Below, in pieces: positions 42,371 to 43,176 of a stretch of DNA of 43,176 bases. The DNA lies in assembly GCA_000169995.1 (NCBI GenBank), contig AAZW01000041.1, positions 1 through 43,176 of the forward strand, in the 5' to 3' direction. Under the pieces are notes generated by a model. It searched no databases. It was not told the origin of the DNA and was given only the letters and a program-made list of their open reading frames with translations. This DNA comes from Vibrionales bacterium SWAT-3 (GTDB lineage Bacteria; Pseudomonadota; Gammaproteobacteria; Enterobacterales; Vibrionaceae). Each line of letters opens with the position of its first letter. The stretch's first letter is position 1. Both the position numbers and the translations under genes were made by a program.

Positions 42371-43176
42371 TTACAGGTCGAATTTAACTTCGTCTAGAAG
42401 CTTGATTGCAGCTTCGTGGTGATCTGCGATCTCGTCTAGAGAAATTGTATCTGCTTTGAATTCACCCCAAGAAGCTACTAGCTCAGAAGGTTTAACATCA
42501 GCTTTAACTGGGTATTCGTAGTTTACTTCTGCGTACATACCTTGTGCTGTGTTACCAGATAGGAATTCCATTAGCTTAACTGCGTTCTCTTTGTTTGGAG
42601 AGTACTTAGCCATTGCCATACCAGAGATGTTTACGTGAGTACCAGTCGTCTCTTGGTTAGGGAAGTTGATGTAAACAGCGTCAGCCCAAGCTTTTTGCTC
42701 TTTATCGTTAACCATCTTACCTAGGTAGTAGCTGTTACCAAGAGAAACGTCACATAGACCTTCTTTGATAGCTTTAACTTGTGCACGGTCGTTACCTTGA
42801 GGCTTACGAGCTAGGTTTGCTTTAACGCCTTCTAGCCACTCTTTAGTTTCTGCTTCACCTTTATGAGCAATCATAGAAGATACTAGAGAAACGTTGTATG
42901 GGTGCTTACCGCTACGAGTACAGATTTTACCTTTGAATTCAGGCTTCGCTAGATCAGCGTAAGTGAAGTCTTCACCTAGACGGCCAACACGGTCACGTGA
43001 AGAGTATACGCTACGAGTACGAGTTGTTAGAGCAAACCACTCGTTGTCTGCATCTTGGTATTGAGCAGGGATGTTCTTTTCTAGAACGTCGCTGTTTACC
43101 GCTTGAACCAAACCTTTTTCAGTTAACTCAGATAGACGGCTGATATCAACAGTTAATACCACGTCTGCAGGGCTGT
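42371..43176 (-). CDS. fbpA: Periplasmic ferric iron-binding protein, N-terminus beyond window
   Basis: Periplasmic Fe3+-binding protein (family 1 solute-binding) that feeds FbpBC. About 267 residues of the C-terminal part are visible. The frame is open to the window end (reading SPADVVLTVDISRL there), so the signal peptide and first part are missing; an apparent GTG start at 43162 is internal. The adjacent Tyr pair in GNSYYLGKM matches the iron-ligating tyrosines of FbpA proteins. Other markers are KGKICTRSGKHPYN and SGMAMAKYSPNKENA. High codon bias fits abundant expression. No Fur box is visible, since the promoter is outside. Confidence 0.93.
   Translation of the reverse strand, partial: SPADVVLTVDISRLSELTEKGLVQAVNSDVLEKNIPAQYQDADNEWFALTTRTRSVYSSRDRVGRLGEDFTYADLAKPEFKGKICTRSGKHPYNVSLVSSMIAHKGEAETKEWLEGVKANLARKPQGNDRAQVKAIKEGLCDVSLGNSYYLGKMVNDKEQKAWADAVYINFPNQETTGTHVNISGMAMAKYSPNKENAVKLMEFLSGNTAQGMYAEVNYEYPVKADVKPSELVASWGEFKADTISLDEIADHHEAAIKLLDEVKFDL

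Noticed and set aside
1..43176. Mobile elements, CRISPR arrays, tRNA or rRNA genes
   Set aside because: I looked for terminal inverted repeats with transposase frames, spaced repeats and tRNA-like sequences and found none.

Overview
The window is a stretch of the main chromosome of a marine Vibrio, probably a Splendidus-like species. The evidence is gene content and order: an OmpU porin, a 1129-residue ChiS chitin sensor, a complete chitin-disaccharide operon and fbpABC. From memory, the order matches the V. cholerae block VC0608-VC0638 almost gene for gene. Composition is even, and I see no insertion sequence, phage, CRISPR, tRNA or rRNA. The one gene I believe is extra relative to V. cholerae is an MgtE-like transporter between dacB and tyrS.

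Layout. Positions 1-4244 hold housekeeping genes: folP (cut by the window edge), ftsH, rlmE, yhbY and greA. Positions 4758-11346 hold envelope and translation genes: ompU, dacB, a compact MgtE-like protein with a long leader, tyrS and a ShyC-type M23 endopeptidase. Positions 11459-15686 are a two-gene RND efflux operon. Positions 15937-20422 hold erpA (with a convincing IscR-type site in its promoter), hemL, an unnamed 41-residue membrane protein, an AI-2E-family permease and rsmC. Positions 20639-39337 are the chitin block. Positions 39469-43176 are a ferric-iron ABC transporter, fbpCBA, whose fbpA is cut by the window end.

The chitin block works as one pathway. ChiS senses chitin oligosaccharides through the periplasmic protein Cbp and activates the operon from a 650-bp upstream region. 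Cbp, two permeases and two ATPases import chitin disaccharide. In the cytoplasm the disaccharide is phosphorolysed by ChbP to GlcNAc-1-P plus GlcNAc, or hydrolysed by a GH20 hexosaminidase. A GH9 enzyme trims glucosamine-containing oligomers, GspK phosphorylates free glucosamine, and a phosphohexose mutase turns GlcNAc-1-P into GlcNAc-6-P. Most larger gaps between the operon's genes contain a strong hairpin, and a terminator-like hairpin follows cbp.

The least expected items are not the large genes. They are (i) a 14-codon Pro-Pro upstream ORF inside an attenuator-like hairpin in the leader of the MgtE-like gene; (ii) the 41-residue Cys-rich membrane protein opposite perM; (iii) a 20-bp perfect palindrome and a long-range leader hairpin upstream of cbp; and (iv) competing hairpins in the greA leader. 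All functional statements come from reading the sequence and remembered family knowledge; no search was run.
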